DNA of 35,945 nucleotides from contig JAHHIB010000089.1 of assembly GCA_019359075.1 (NCBI GenBank), forward strand, positions 1 to 35,945, read 5' to 3'. A program made the position numbers and the translations under genes. Below are positions 17,918-27,240 of this stretch, in pieces (the first letter of the stretch is position 1; the number at the start of each line of letters is the position of its first letter). This DNA comes from Kalymmatonema hyalinum WJT4-NPBG1. Its GTDB lineage: Bacteria > Cyanobacteriota > Cyanobacteriia > Cyanobacteriales > Nostocaceae. The notes beneath the pieces are model-generated. The model was not told the DNA's origin. It did not search any database and saw nothing but the letters and a program-made list of their open reading frames with translations.

Positions 17918-18536
17918 TTGACATACTCACCGCCCGCGCATGGTCGGTGATTCTTGACGGTTCACAGCAACTTGCTACCGAAGTAGTCTTACAATCGCTC
18001 CCCGTCCGTTTTAAGTCGTGCCGATGCCCCATGCCGACCATTTTTATATTCCGGGCTGCGTTCTCATCTCTATCCTGTTCGCTCCCGCAATTCAGACACA
18101 ACACTGAACGGACAGACAGATCGAGTTTGCCCCACCTAAAACCGCAATCTGAACAGATTTGGCTGGTTGGTTCCCATCTGTTGATAGCATGAAACGTTCT
18201 ACCCAACTTTTCAGACTTTGCCTCACATAGCACTCGAAATTCTCGCCAACCTTGCAAGCTAATTACTCTGGCAAGTTTACGATTTTTGACCATTCCTGAT
18301 ACATTCAAGTCTTCCAAGATGATGGTTTGGTTTTCGCTCACCACCTTGGTAGACAGTTTGTGCAAGAAATCTTTTCGAGTATCTGTAATTTGGTTATGCA
18401 ATTTTGCAATCTTGATTCTAGTTCTGTTTCTACGCTTAGAATCTTTTTGTTGCCTTGCCAATCTGCGTTGAAGCTTGCGAATCTTGCGATCTTGTTTGGA
18501 GTAATCAGGACTTACCGCTTTCTCGCCGTTGCTCAT
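17871..18536 (-). pseudogene. tnpB: N-terminally truncated IS200/IS605-type TnpB
   Basis: 221 codons retain the second half of TnpB: a basic helical segment (KIRKLQRRLARQQKDSKRR), the RuvC Glu motif IILEDLNVSGM, the Zn finger (CSDCG, CLNCG) and the last RuvC Asp in DRDENAARNI. The N-terminal half, with the first catalytic Asp and the nucleic-acid-binding domain, is missing. Upstream of MSNGEK the frame meets a TGA within a few codons, so no active nuclease can be made. The predicted right terminus (minus GAGTATGTCA) is at about 17919. The frame runs past it into the 3' end of the third module gene on the opposite strand. Confidence 0.75.
17919..18070 (-). ncRNA. Candidate TnpB omega (guide) RNA region
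   Basis: In IS200/IS605 elements the guide RNA overlaps the tnpB 3' end and runs through the right end into the flank. Here the right end carries a hairpin (TCACCG/CGGTGA, 17927-17950), as expected for the scaffold. The guide would be the flank from 17918 leftwards, antisense to the end of the third module gene. Boundaries are estimated and expression is unknown. Confidence 0.3.
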
Positions 18537-18724
18537 GACCGCAAATGTTTTGCAAAGGGCGAGTCAAAGGCGTTACTATACCAAAGGGAATATTTTAGCA
18601 CAAGCAGAATTCGTATCTCAAAATTTTGGAGTGGTTGCTTCTCTCGAGTCGCAAGTCAAGTCAATCGCTTGTCATACTGCAGTTTTTGCAACACAACCCA
18701 TGATACTCATCGGGAGAGAGTTCT

Positions 18725-21700
18725 ATGATTGCCCTATCTGGAATTGCCATCCAAAGCAAAATCTATGAGAGTTCAAAATCTTTGGTGTATCGGGGTATCA
18801 GAATGCAAGATAATCGAGCGCTCATCGTAAAAGTGCTCAAGCAAGATTATCCCTCTCCTCAAGAACTGACCCGCTACAGACAGGAATATGAAATTACTCG
18901 TTCCCTCAACCTCCAAGGAGTTGTTAAGGCATACAGCCAGCAGGACTATCAACGCACTCTCGTCATTCTCTTAGAGGATTTTGGCGGAGAATCCCTAGAG
19001 CAATGGATGCACAAGCGCCCAGACTTCTGCCCCATGCCCTTATCCACGTTTCTCCGTCTTGCCATCGACCTCACAGATATTCTGGGTAAAATCCATGCAG
19101 CCAATATCATTCATAAGGATATCAACCCTGGAAACATCGTCCTCAATCCGGATACTGGCGTTGTCAAAATTATTGACTTCGGAATTGCCACCCGCTTTAA
19201 CCGCACGAATCCGACGTTCAAGAGCCACTATGTTTTAGAAGGGACACTCGCCTACGTGTCTCCAGAGCAAACAGGGCGCATGAACCGTTCGCTCGATTAC
19301 CGCACCGATTTTTACTCGCTTGGTGTGACATTCTACGAACTGCTCACCGGACACCTGCCGTTTTCAACAACGGACATCCTTGAGCTAGTCCATTGTCATA
19401 TTGCCAAACCGCCTGTTCCACCTCATGAACTGAATGCAACGATTCCCAAACCAGTTTCAGATATGATTCTAAAACTGATGGCGAAAAATGCGGAAGATCG
19501 CTATCAAAGTGCCTGGGGCATCAAAGCGGATTTAGAAATTTGTGCTCACCAATTAGAAGAAATCGGTCAGATTGATAGCATTCAACTGGGTCTTCAAGAC
19601 GTTTGTGATCAGTTTCAAATTCCACAAAAATTGTATGGACGGGACAGGGAAGTTGCAATGTTACTGGCGGCTTTCGCTCGTGTCGCTTCTTTACAGAACA
19701 ATTCAGAAACGACTCCACAGAGGGAACAAACGAGCAACTCAACATTCAAAGTCGAAATGATGTTGGTATCTGGCTTTGCTGGAATTGGCAAATCAGCGTT
19801 AGTGCAGGAACTCTACAAACCCATCACGGCAAAGCGTGGCTATTTTATCTCTGGTAAATTTGATCAATTTCAGCGCAATATTCCCTACAGCGCGATCGCC
19901 CATGCCCTGCAAAAATTGGTGCAGCAACTGCTGGGTGAACCAGACGACCAAGTGCAACAGTGGCGATCGCGCCTGCTCACAGCGTTGGGAACCAACGGAA
20001 AAATTATCATTGATATCATCCCGGAAGTTGAATTAATTATCGGCAAGCAGCCGCCCGTACCGTCCGTTGGAGCAACGGAAGCTCAAAATCGCTTCAATCG
20101 AATCTTTCAGAAGTTTGTGCAGGTGTTTTGTTTAGAGTCACATCCGCTTGTAATCTTCTTAGATGATTTGCAGTGGATCGATTCAGCCACACTGAAGTTA
20201 ATCGAGTTGATGCTGTTGGATGAGCAAACCCAATTCCTATTTTTGATTGGAGCATATCGAGATAATGAAGTCAATCCAACGCATCCACTGGTATTAACGC
20301 TCTCGAGACTGCGAAAGCAAGGGGCAATGCTTCAGGAAATTAGTCTGTCACCCTTAACGCTGGAACCATTGAGTCAGTTGATTGCCGAGACGCTGCATCA
20401 CAGTACTGATACGGTTCGTGCCTTAGCTGAGTTGGTGCTGCGTAAAACTGATGGTAATCCTTTCTTTGTCGGCGAATTTTTGAGAATGCTGTATAGCGAA
20501 AATCTGTTGACCTTTGATGTTGAACACTATCGCTGGCAGTGGAACATTGCTCAGATTCAAGCCCAAGATATCACCGATAATGTTGTGGAGTTGATGCTCC
20601 TCAAGTTGAAGAAACTACCAGAAGTCACACAGGAAATTCTCCGCTATGCCGCTTGTGTCGGGGCTGAATTTGATTTAGATACGTTATCAATTGTTTGTGA
20701 TAAATCACCTAAAGCGGTTTTTCTGGATTTGCTGGCAGCCATACAAGGTGGATTCATTCAACCCCTGTGTGAACTAGACGAGAATTTGTTAGTTCAAGAG
20801 TATAAGTTCTTGCATGACCGAGTGCAGCAAGCAGCATACACCTTAATCGATGAGTCGCACAAACAAGTTGTTCATTTACAAATCGGTCGCAATCTACTAG
20901 AAAAAACTTTGCCAGAGCGGATATCAGACAGGCTGTTTGAAATTGTTGATCATCTTAATCATGGGATTGAGCTTGTTACAGATCAACCAGAACGAAATGA
21001 AATTGCCAGATTAAATTTAATCGCAGGTCAGAAAGCAAAAGCAGCGATCGCCTATAGTGTGGCGAAAAAATATTTAGCTACAGGCAGAGCATGGCTGGCA
21101 ACTTCAAGCTGGCGAATAAATTATTACTTGACATTAGAGCTATATTTAGAAACAACAGAAGTCGAGTTCTTGTGTGGCGAGTTTGAGCAGGTAGAATCCT
21201 GGGCAGCGATCGTTCTACAAGAAGCCAAGACGGTTCTCGATACTATAAAAGTTTACGAAGTCAAAATTCAAACCTGTATCGCGCAGGTTCAACTATTAGA
21301 AGCCATCCATACTGCATTGCAAATTTTGCAGCAACTAGGAATCAGTTTTCCTGAAACGCCCAGTCACTCAGATATTCGCCTCGAACTAGACGCGATCACA
21401 TCTCTCTTCAGTGAAAAACCGATCAGCGGCTTGACCGATTTGCCCCAAATGACCGAGCCAGGGAAACTGGCGGTGATGCGAATTCTATCCAGCATCACGA
21501 TTACCGCCTATATTGCGGCTCCTGATTTGATGCCGCTCCTTGCATCTAAACAGGTCAACTTGTCAATTCAGTATGGTAATGCGTTTGTGTCTCCCTTTGC
21601 TTATGCCATCTTTGGAATGATACTTTGTGGAACAATCGGAAACATCGAGTCTGGCTACCAGTTTGGACAGCTTGCTCTAGGGCTGTTATCGCAGCCGAGT

Positions 21701-24700
21701 ACTCATTCACTTAGAGCTAGGACATTGTTCATCGTTCATAACTCTATCATTCACCACAAAAAACATCTAAGAGGAATATCGGAGCCATTACTAGAGGCCT
21801 ATCAAAGTGGGTTAGAAACCGGAGATTTAGAGTTTGCCGCCTATTGCGCTCATGTTTACTGCTTTCAATCCTATGTCACCGGCAGGGAACTCGTGGAACT
21901 TGAACGCAACATGGCAATATATGGCGAAGCAATCCGTCAAATAAAACAGAAAACTGTACTAGCCTGGAGTAAAACATACCGCCAAACGATCGCAAATTTG
22001 ATGGGACGCTCGGCCAATCCAACTCGTTTAATTGGCGAATTCTACAATGAGGAGAAGGAACTACCACAACACAAAGCAGCAAATGATGGAATCGCAATCT
22101 TTGGTGTTTATTTCAACAAACTTTTCCTATGCTACCTATTTTCTGAGTATGCTCAGGCAGTTGAAAACTCCACTTTAGCAGAACCTTATTTGAGCCGCAC
22201 CACAGCGACACCCCTTGAGCCTTTATACTACCTCTATGATTCTCTGGTAAGACTAGCAACATACCCTGGAAGCAGTGCTCAAGTGCAGAAGGAAATTCTT
22301 CAAAGAGCTGTGGTTAGACAGGAGAAAATGAAGCAATGGGCACATTATGCACCAATGAATTGTTTGCATAGATATCATTTGGTACAAGCAGAGATAGCGC
22401 GAGTTATGGGTCAGTTGCTTGAGGCGGAAGAATTCTACGAACAAGCAATTCTTGGAGCGAAAGAAAATGACTATCTTCAAGAAGAAGCCTTAGCCTATGA
22501 GTTAGCCGCTAAATTTTATCTAGAGCGGGGTCGGGAAAAGTTTGCCCAGCTCTACATGAAGGAAGCTCACTACTGCTATGAACGGTGGGGAGCAACTGCG
22601 AAAGTAAGAGATTTAGAGACTCGTTATCCAAAGTTTTTTCCTCAGTCGTCCAGCGTGGCTGACACGCCAATCCGCACCACTGCTGGAACTACCTCTAATA
22701 GCTCAGATATCGCTTTCGATTTAGCAGCGGTGATGAAAGCATCTCAAGCGATTTCGAGTGAAATTGAACTGGAGCAGTTGCTCCGTTCCTTGATGAAGAT
22801 CTTAATCGAGAACGCTGGCGCACAAACGGGGTTTCTGCTTTTGGAAAACGCAGGAGAATGGGTGATTGAAGCGTCTGGTGAACTCAATGATGGCGAGAAT
22901 GTTTCTGCTACGCAAGTGCTGCAATCGATCCCAACGGCAAATCGCTTACCCGAATCAATTATTAATTATGTTATTCGTACTCATGAATCTATCATCTTAA
23001 ATAATGCGACTCGTGAAGGTAATTTCATCAATGAGCCATATATTCAGCACAACCAAACGAAATCACTTCTCTGTTTGCCACTGCTGAATCAAAGTAAGCT
23101 CGTCGGCGTTTTGTATCTGGAAAATCAATTAGCAACTGGAGCATTTACACCAGAGCGAGTCTCCTTCGGAGACGCTACGCGAACGCAAGTTTTGAATCTG
23201 TTATCGACCCAGGCAGCGATCGCCATTGAAAATGCCAAACTCTACTCAAAGCTACGCGAAGGCGAAAGTCAGATGGCTCAATTTCTAGAAGCGGTTCCAG
23301 TGGCAATTGCAGTATTAGATGCGGCGGGTCGCCCCTACTACGCCAATCAACGGAGAATTGAGTTAGTAGGTAAAGGGATTGATCCTTCTGTCACACCAGA
23401 GCAATTCGCAGAGGTTTATCAATTTTATCTGGCGGGAACGGATCAAAAGTATCCAACTGAGAACCTGCCAATCATCCGTGCGTTGCGCGGCGAACGCACC
23501 ACAGTTGACGATATGGAAATTCACCGAAATAACGCAAGCATTCCAATTGAGGCGTGGGGAACTCCAGTATTTGACGAACAGGGCAACGTGGCGTATGCGA
23601 TCGTAGCCTTTCAGGACATCACAGAGCGCAAACAAGCAGAACAGTTCTTAGCCGATTACAACCGCACTTTAGAGCAACAGGTAGCTCAACGAACGGCGGC
23701 TTTACAGAAAAGCGAAGCCGCACTGCGCGATGTCTACGACGAGCTTCGCTTACGAGAACAGGAATTACGACTGATCACCGACGCTCTACCGGTTTGTATC
23801 AGCTATGTAGATGCCAATCAACGCTATCGATTTGTCAACCGCACCTATGAGGTCTGGTTTAGCTGTAGTCGAGATGAGATTCTGGGCAAGTCTGTTCGTG
23901 AACTGCTGGGTGAGGCGGCTTATCAAATTGTTGAACCGTATATCAATCGGGCGTTAGAAGGGCAAACTACAACCTTAGAAGCAGAAATCCCCTTTTCGCT
24001 TGGTAAAAAGTATATCACTGCTACCTTGATCCCCGATTTCGATCGCAATGCTCAAGTCAGAGGATTCTACGGTCTAATCACAGACATTAGCGAACAGCGA
24101 AACGCTGCACTGCGTGAAAGCAAACGCGCTGAAGCCGCCTCAATTCTAGAAGAACGCAACCGCATGGCGCGAGAAATTCACGACACTCTAGCGCAAGCCT
24201 TTACTGGCATTGTACTGCATGTCGGAGCAGCGACACAAGTGCTAACGGATGATTTAGAAGCGACACAGGCACATCTAGAAATGATCGATGAATTGGCACG
24301 AACTGGGCTTGCCGAAGCCCGTCGTTCAGTCACAGCACTCCGTCCCCAGCTATTGGAAGGTGGCAGCTTGCACAGTGCCCTTCATCGTCTGGTGACTCAG
24401 ATGAGAGCCGCTAGCGATACCGCTGTTATCTACGAAATCAAAGGCACACCCTATCCAATGCTTGCCGAGGTTGAGAATAACTTACTACGCATTGGACAGG
24501 AAGCATTAACCAATGCCATAAAATACGCTGATGCTTGCTCCATTCGTGTTGAGTTGGTGTATGACAATACACAATGTATCTTGCGCGTTAAAGACGATGG
24601 ACGGGGCTTTGGGGTTGGTACTATACCACCTATTGGCGGATTTGGATTGCTGGGAATGAGCGAGCGAGCAGAAAATATTGGAGCACAACTGACGATTGAA

Positions 24701-24751
24701 AGCCAACCTGGGCAAGGAACAGAAATTGTTGTCACTATCAATCGAGAGTAA
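18725..24751 (+). CDS. HstK-like hybrid Ser/Thr kinase, AAA ATPase and NarL-type sensor histidine kinase
   Basis: 2008 aa, soluble. Domains: Ser/Thr kinase (1-270; Lys36, HKDINPGN 130-137, DFG 151-153); AAA/STAND-type ATPase (about 300-600; Walker A GFAGIGKS 350-357); a TPR-like helical region (about 690-1320); GAF (about 1345-1505); PAS (about 1515-1635); a short coiled coil; PAS (about 1685-1795); then a HisKA_3 histidine kinase with His1819 in REIHDTLAQ, and HATPase_c with DDGRG (1957-1961). Kinase-AAA-GAF fusions are typical of cyanobacterial HstK proteins. The NarL/LiaS-type transmitter matches the LuxR-type regulator 85 bp downstream. Residues 1479-1486 (VSFGDATR) are a repeat-encoded insertion in the last GAF helix region. 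The start is supported by GGGAGAG upstream. The signal sensed is unknown. Confidence 0.9.
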   Translation: MIALSGIAIQSKIYESSKSLVYRGIRMQDNRALIVKVLKQDYPSPQELTRYRQEYEITRSLNLQGVVKAYSQQDYQRTLVILLEDFGGESLEQWMHKRPDFCPMPLSTFLRLAIDLTDILGKIHAANIIHKDINPGNIVLNPDTGVVKIIDFGIATRFNRTNPTFKSHYVLEGTLAYVSPEQTGRMNRSLDYRTDFYSLGVTFYELLTGHLPFSTTDILELVHCHIAKPPVPPHELNATIPKPVSDMILKLMAKNAEDRYQSAWGIKADLEICAHQLEEIGQIDSIQLGLQDVCDQFQIPQKLYGRDREVAMLLAAFARVASLQNNSETTPQREQTSNSTFKVEMMLVSGFAGIGKSALVQELYKPITAKRGYFISGKFDQFQRNIPYSAIAHALQKLVQQLLGEPDDQVQQWRSRLLTALGTNGKIIIDIIPEVELIIGKQPPVPSVGATEAQNRFNRIFQKFVQVFCLESHPLVIFLDDLQWIDSATLKLIELMLLDEQTQFLFLIGAYRDNEVNPTHPLVLTLSRLRKQGAMLQEISLSPLTLEPLSQLIAETLHHSTDTVRALAELVLRKTDGNPFFVGEFLRMLYSENLLTFDVEHYRWQWNIAQIQAQDITDNVVELMLLKLKKLPEVTQEILRYAACVGAEFDLDTLSIVCDKSPKAVFLDLLAAIQGGFIQPLCELDENLLVQEYKFLHDRVQQAAYTLIDESHKQVVHLQIGRNLLEKTLPERISDRLFEIVDHLNHGIELVTDQPERNEIARLNLIAGQKAKAAIAYSVAKKYLATGRAWLATSSWRINYYLTLELYLETTEVEFLCGEFEQVESWAAIVLQEAKTVLDTIKVYEVKIQTCIAQVQLLEAIHTALQILQQLGISFPETPSHSDIRLELDAITSLFSEKPISGLTDLPQMTEPGKLAVMRILSSITITAYIAAPDLMPLLASKQVNLSIQYGNAFVSPFAYAIFGMILCGTIGNIESGYQFGQLALGLLSQPSTHSLRARTLFIVHNSIIHHKKHLRGISEPLLEAYQSGLETGDLEFAAYCAHVYCFQSYVTGRELVELERNMAIYGEAIRQIKQKTVLAWSKTYRQTIANLMGRSANPTRLIGEFYNEEKELPQHKAANDGIAIFGVYFNKLFLCYLFSEYAQAVENSTLAEPYLSRTTATPLEPLYYLYDSLVRLATYPGSSAQVQKEILQRAVVRQEKMKQWAHYAPMNCLHRYHLVQAEIARVMGQLLEAEEFYEQAILGAKENDYLQEEALAYELAAKFYLERGREKFAQLYMKEAHYCYERWGATAKVRDLETRYPKFFPQSSSVADTPIRTTAGTTSNSSDIAFDLAAVMKASQAISSEIELEQLLRSLMKILIENAGAQTGFLLLENAGEWVIEASGELNDGENVSATQVLQSIPTANRLPESIINYVIRTHESIILNNATREGNFINEPYIQHNQTKSLLCLPLLNQSKLVGVLYLENQLATGAFTPERVSFGDATRTQVLNLLSTQAAIAIENAKLYSKLREGESQMAQFLEAVPVAIAVLDAAGRPYYANQRRIELVGKGIDPSVTPEQFAEVYQFYLAGTDQKYPTENLPIIRALRGERTTVDDMEIHRNNASIPIEAWGTPVFDEQGNVAYAIVAFQDITERKQAEQFLADYNRTLEQQVAQRTAALQKSEAALRDVYDELRLREQELRLITDALPVCISYVDANQRYRFVNRTYEVWFSCSRDEILGKSVRELLGEAAYQIVEPYINRALEGQTTTLEAEIPFSLGKKYITATLIPDFDRNAQVRGFYGLITDISEQRNAALRESKRAEAASILEERNRMAREIHDTLAQAFTGIVLHVGAATQVLTDDLEATQAHLEMIDELARTGLAEARRSVTALRPQLLEGGSLHSALHRLVTQMRAASDTAVIYEIKGTPYPMLAEVENNLLRIGQEALTNAIKYADACSIRVELVYDNTQCILRVKDDGRGFGVGTIPPIGGFGLLGMSERAENIGAQLTIESQPGQGTEIVVTINRE
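23159..23182 (+). repeat. 24-bp in-frame dispersed repeat in the kinase gene
   Basis: The insert begins GTCTCCTTCGGAGACGC and ends TACGCGA. It carries the GTCTCC/GGAGAC hairpin and is flanked by GCGA on both sides (23155-23158 and 23179-23182). Removing it leaves PERTQVLNLLSTQAAIAIEN, the normal GAF ending, so it adds exactly eight residues. Confidence 0.65.
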
Positions 24752-24836
24752 GAATTATTAAACAGGAATGCATTATAAATGCAACGTGTAGTAACATCTC
24801 AATTTCTAATTTTGTACTTTCAATTTTTTAATAATT

Positions 24837-25466
24837 ATGAGCCAATCAACCAATATTCGTGTTTTGATTGTTGACGATCATTCCATTATCAGGCAAGGAT
24901 TGGCAACCATCATCAACCGCGATCCAGAAATGACGGTGATTGCTCAAGCGGAGGATGGACGACAGGCGATCGATCTGTTTCGGGAATATCAACCGGATGT
25001 AACACTGATGGATTTGCGAATGCCACAGATAGCAGGAGTTGAAGCAATTACTGCTATTTGTGCTGAATTTAAACCTGCTCGGATTATCGTGCTAACAACC
25101 TACAATGGTGATGAGGATATTTATCGTGGATTGCAGGCAGGTGCTCAAGGCTATCTGCTCAAGGATGCTAAACCCAACGAGCTTCTGAATGCGATTCGCA
25201 CGATTCATCGCGGTCAGCAGTATATTCCACCAGAAGTGGGGGCAAAACTGGTGCAGCGAATGAGCAATCCAGAACTGAGTGAGCGAGAGCTAGAGGTACT
25301 CCGTTTAATGGCGCAGGGGATGAGTAATCTAGACATTAGCACCGCTTTGAGTATCGGTGAAAGCACCGTCAAATCTCACGTTAATCGAATTTTAAGTAAG
25401 TTAGGAGTGAACGATCGCACTCAAGCCGTGATTGTTGCGGTTAGACGAGGGATTGTCAGTTTGTAA
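24837..25466 (+). CDS. NarL/LuxR-family response regulator
   Basis: 209 aa. The receiver domain (6-122) has the acidic pair Asp13-Asp14, phospho-acceptor Asp59 (VTLMDLRMP), a Thr in VLTTYNG and Lys109 (YLLKD). The C-terminal LuxR-type HTH (about 145-205) shows LSERELEVLRLMAQGMSN and STVKSHVNRILSKL. It is the natural partner of the NarL-type histidine kinase encoded immediately upstream, with an 85-bp AT-rich spacer. It should bind DNA as a dimer when phosphorylated. The last bases of this gene begin a block of about 150 bp that is repeated upstream of the GMC oxidoreductase gene, so both copies are candidate targets. Confidence 0.93.
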   Translation: MSQSTNIRVLIVDDHSIIRQGLATIINRDPEMTVIAQAEDGRQAIDLFREYQPDVTLMDLRMPQIAGVEAITAICAEFKPARIIVLTTYNGDEDIYRGLQAGAQGYLLKDAKPNELLNAIRTIHRGQQYIPPEVGAKLVQRMSNPELSERELEVLRLMAQGMSNLDISTALSIGESTVKSHVNRILSKLGVNDRTQAVIVAVRRGIVSL

Positions 25467-25612
25467 GCAAGTCGTACTAAGGTTTGAATTTGGATTCCAA
25501 CTTTAGTTGGAGCTTATCTTCCATTTTTATATGGACTGATTCATCAATCACTTTATTGTACAAAAGTTTCAACTCAAAGTGGACGACAAACCAAAATCAA
25601 TTGCATATTATA
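25458..25612 (+). promoter_or_regulatory. 150-bp duplicated control-region candidate, copy A
   Basis: From AGTTTGTAAGCAAGTCG (the last codons and stop of the response regulator) to CAATTGCATATTA, this block matches 31338-31491 at about 95% over 133 aligned bases, then with a small indel. It contains a perfect palindrome, TCCAACT-TT-AGTTGGA, at 25496-25511. It lies upstream of the DsbA-like/SDR genes. I infer a promoter or operator region. A simple duplication without function is also possible. Confidence 0.6.
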
Positions 25613-25694
25613 TTGAATACATGCAAACACTAATAGCAACGCCCGTTGCAAGATTTAAGTTTGCTTTACACAAATATTGCGGAAAGAGGGCTGT

Positions 25695-25726
25695 ATGGCG
25701 TAGGCGTAGCCCGCCGCAGGCATCGC
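25695..25726. repeat. Short dispersed repeat upstream of the DsbA-like gene
   Basis: The sequence ATGGCGTAGGCGTAGCCC, then GCCGCAGGCATCGC, is the reverse complement of the GCGATGCCTGCGGCGGGC class of repeats abundant in Nostoc-type genomes. It sits between copy A of the duplicated block and the ribosome site of the next gene. Confidence 0.65.
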
Positions 25727-25759
25727 TTGCGATGACCATGCTTTCCCTCGGAGGTATCA

Positions 25760-26317
25760 GTGAGTTATGATTGTGACCACAGTTTGTTATTCGTCCCACC
25801 TTCAACACAGGATCACATACAAGGTGTGCTGGGTGCCACCGTGGTGCTGGTGATGTATGGGGACTACCAATGTTCTGAGAGTGCAAACGTTTATAGGCTA
25901 ATTAAAGTTATTCAGCGACAGCTTAGTGTTTCTTTGGGAGAGGATTATTTGTGCTTCATCTTCCGTCATTTTCCACAGATACAGACCCATTCTCATGCTC
26001 AACGTGCGGCAGAAGCGGCTGAAGCGGTTGCCGTCCAAGGTCAGTTTTGGCAGATGCACAACATTCTGTTTGACTGTCAACAAGAGTTGGGAAACAGCTA
26101 TCTTGTGGAGTATGCCAATAATCTGGGACTTGATATCTCCCAATTTCTGCAACATATGTGTAAACAAGTGCACATCGAGCGTATCAATGAAGATATCGAA
26201 AGTGGATTACACAGTGGAGTAACGACTGCCCCGGCACTGTTTATTAATGGAATTCGCTATACCGGGTGCTGGAACATTAAGCAGTTGATGGCAGCCATTG
26301 TCACTGCAAGTCATTAA
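25760..26317 (+). CDS. DsbA-family thioredoxin-fold protein with single-Cys active site
   Basis: 185 aa from GTG 25760, chosen because a strong GGAGG lies 5 bp upstream. It has the DsbA/NhaA-tail type thioredoxin fold with helical insertion: VLVMYGDYQCSES replaces the usual FxDxxCPYC, the middle is rich in helices (AQRAAEAAEAVAVQGQFWQ), and the cis-Pro loop is TTAPALFING. The second active-site Cys is Ser, so it cannot work as a classical dithiol oxidase. A monothiol, glutathione-linked or binding role is more likely. There is no signal peptide, so it is probably cytoplasmic. It is followed by the broken SDR gene and may lead the stress island. Redox role inferred. Confidence 0.75.
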   Translation: MSYDCDHSLLFVPPSTQDHIQGVLGATVVLVMYGDYQCSESANVYRLIKVIQRQLSVSLGEDYLCFIFRHFPQIQTHSHAQRAAEAAEAVAVQGQFWQMHNILFDCQQELGNSYLVEYANNLGLDISQFLQHMCKQVHIERINEDIESGLHSGVTTAPALFINGIRYTGCWNIKQLMAAIVTASH

Positions 26318-26364
26318 GTTACCTGGTCCTTAACCCCAACTAATGTCTCACTGAGGATAGTTTT

Positions 26365-27175
26365 ATGACCACGTTATCTGGAAAAGTCGCACTTGTTACA
26401 GGTGGAACATCAGGGATTGGTAAAGCCAGTGCGATGTCTCCGACAAGCCGCTGAGTCCCAAGGGGACACGCGCAAGGGACGCGTCTACGCACTGGCTCAA
26501 GCTGGAGCAAAAGTCGTTGTTGCAGGTCGTCGGCAACCTGAAGGCGAAGAAACCATTCGGCAAATTCAAGCGATCGGTGGGGATGGCTTTTTTGTCGCGA
26601 CAGATGTTTCTAAAGAAGCCGATGTCCAAGCTCTGATTGAGAAAACGATGGCACGGTATGGACGACTCGACATTGCCTTCAACAATGCTGGAGTGGAGCA
26701 AGAAGCCACACCTTTACCAGAGCAAACTGAAACTACCTACGATCGCATCATGAATATCAATGCCAAAGGGGTATGGTTGTGCTTGAAACATGAGATTCCA
26801 GCCATGTTGAAAAATGGTGGTGGGGTGATCGTCAATACCAGTTCGACGCTGGGCTTGGTCGGTGGAGCAATGCTGCCGATTTACACCGCCAGTAAACACG
26901 CTGTGGAAGGGCTAACAAAATCGGTGGCATTAGAATATGCCAAGCAAGGAATTCGGGTGAATGCCGTCAGTCCGGGTGCGACTCAAACCGAGATGTTCGA
27001 TGGCTTTGCCCAAACCAATCCAGAAGTGTTGGAGTATGTCAAAACGACGCAGCCAATGGGTCGGGTTGGTACGCCCCAAGAAGTGGCAAGTGCTGTGCTA
27101 TGGCTCTGTTCAGACGCTTCTAGTTTTGTCACTGGACAATCGATCGCGGTTGATGGCGGAATTACCGCGCAATAA
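26365..27175 (+). pseudogene. Short-chain dehydrogenase/reductase split by a 52-bp repeat
   Basis: The real start is ATG 26365, reading [20 protein letters not shown] and then ASA: the NAD(P)-binding TGxxxGIG motif. At 26436 a GC-rich repeat breaks the frame, giving a TGA at 26452. Beyond 26488 the next frame resumes as [15 protein letters not shown] and continues with [12 protein letters not shown] (catalytic Ser), YTASK (catalytic Tyr and Lys) and the usual C-terminus [13 protein letters not shown]. Excising 52 bp restores one intact SDR of about 250 aa. As it stands, a downstream-only product would lack the cofactor motif, so it is very likely inactive. Confidence 0.8.
26436..26487 (+). 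repeat. 52-bp repeat inserted at a probable HIP1 site
   Basis: The flanks read GCCAGTGCGAT and CGCACTGGC. Joined, they give GTGCGATCGCAC, a perfect palindrome containing the HIP1 octamer. The insert starts GTCTCCGACAAGCCGC and ends GACGCGTCTA, typical of cyanobacterial short dispersed repeats. Its length is not a multiple of three. Confidence 0.75.
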
Positions 27176-27240
27176 CAAAGGACGTGGGGGATCAGTTCGT
27201 TACATCCAAAGCTATTCCAGAAATGAGAAAGTAAACAGCT

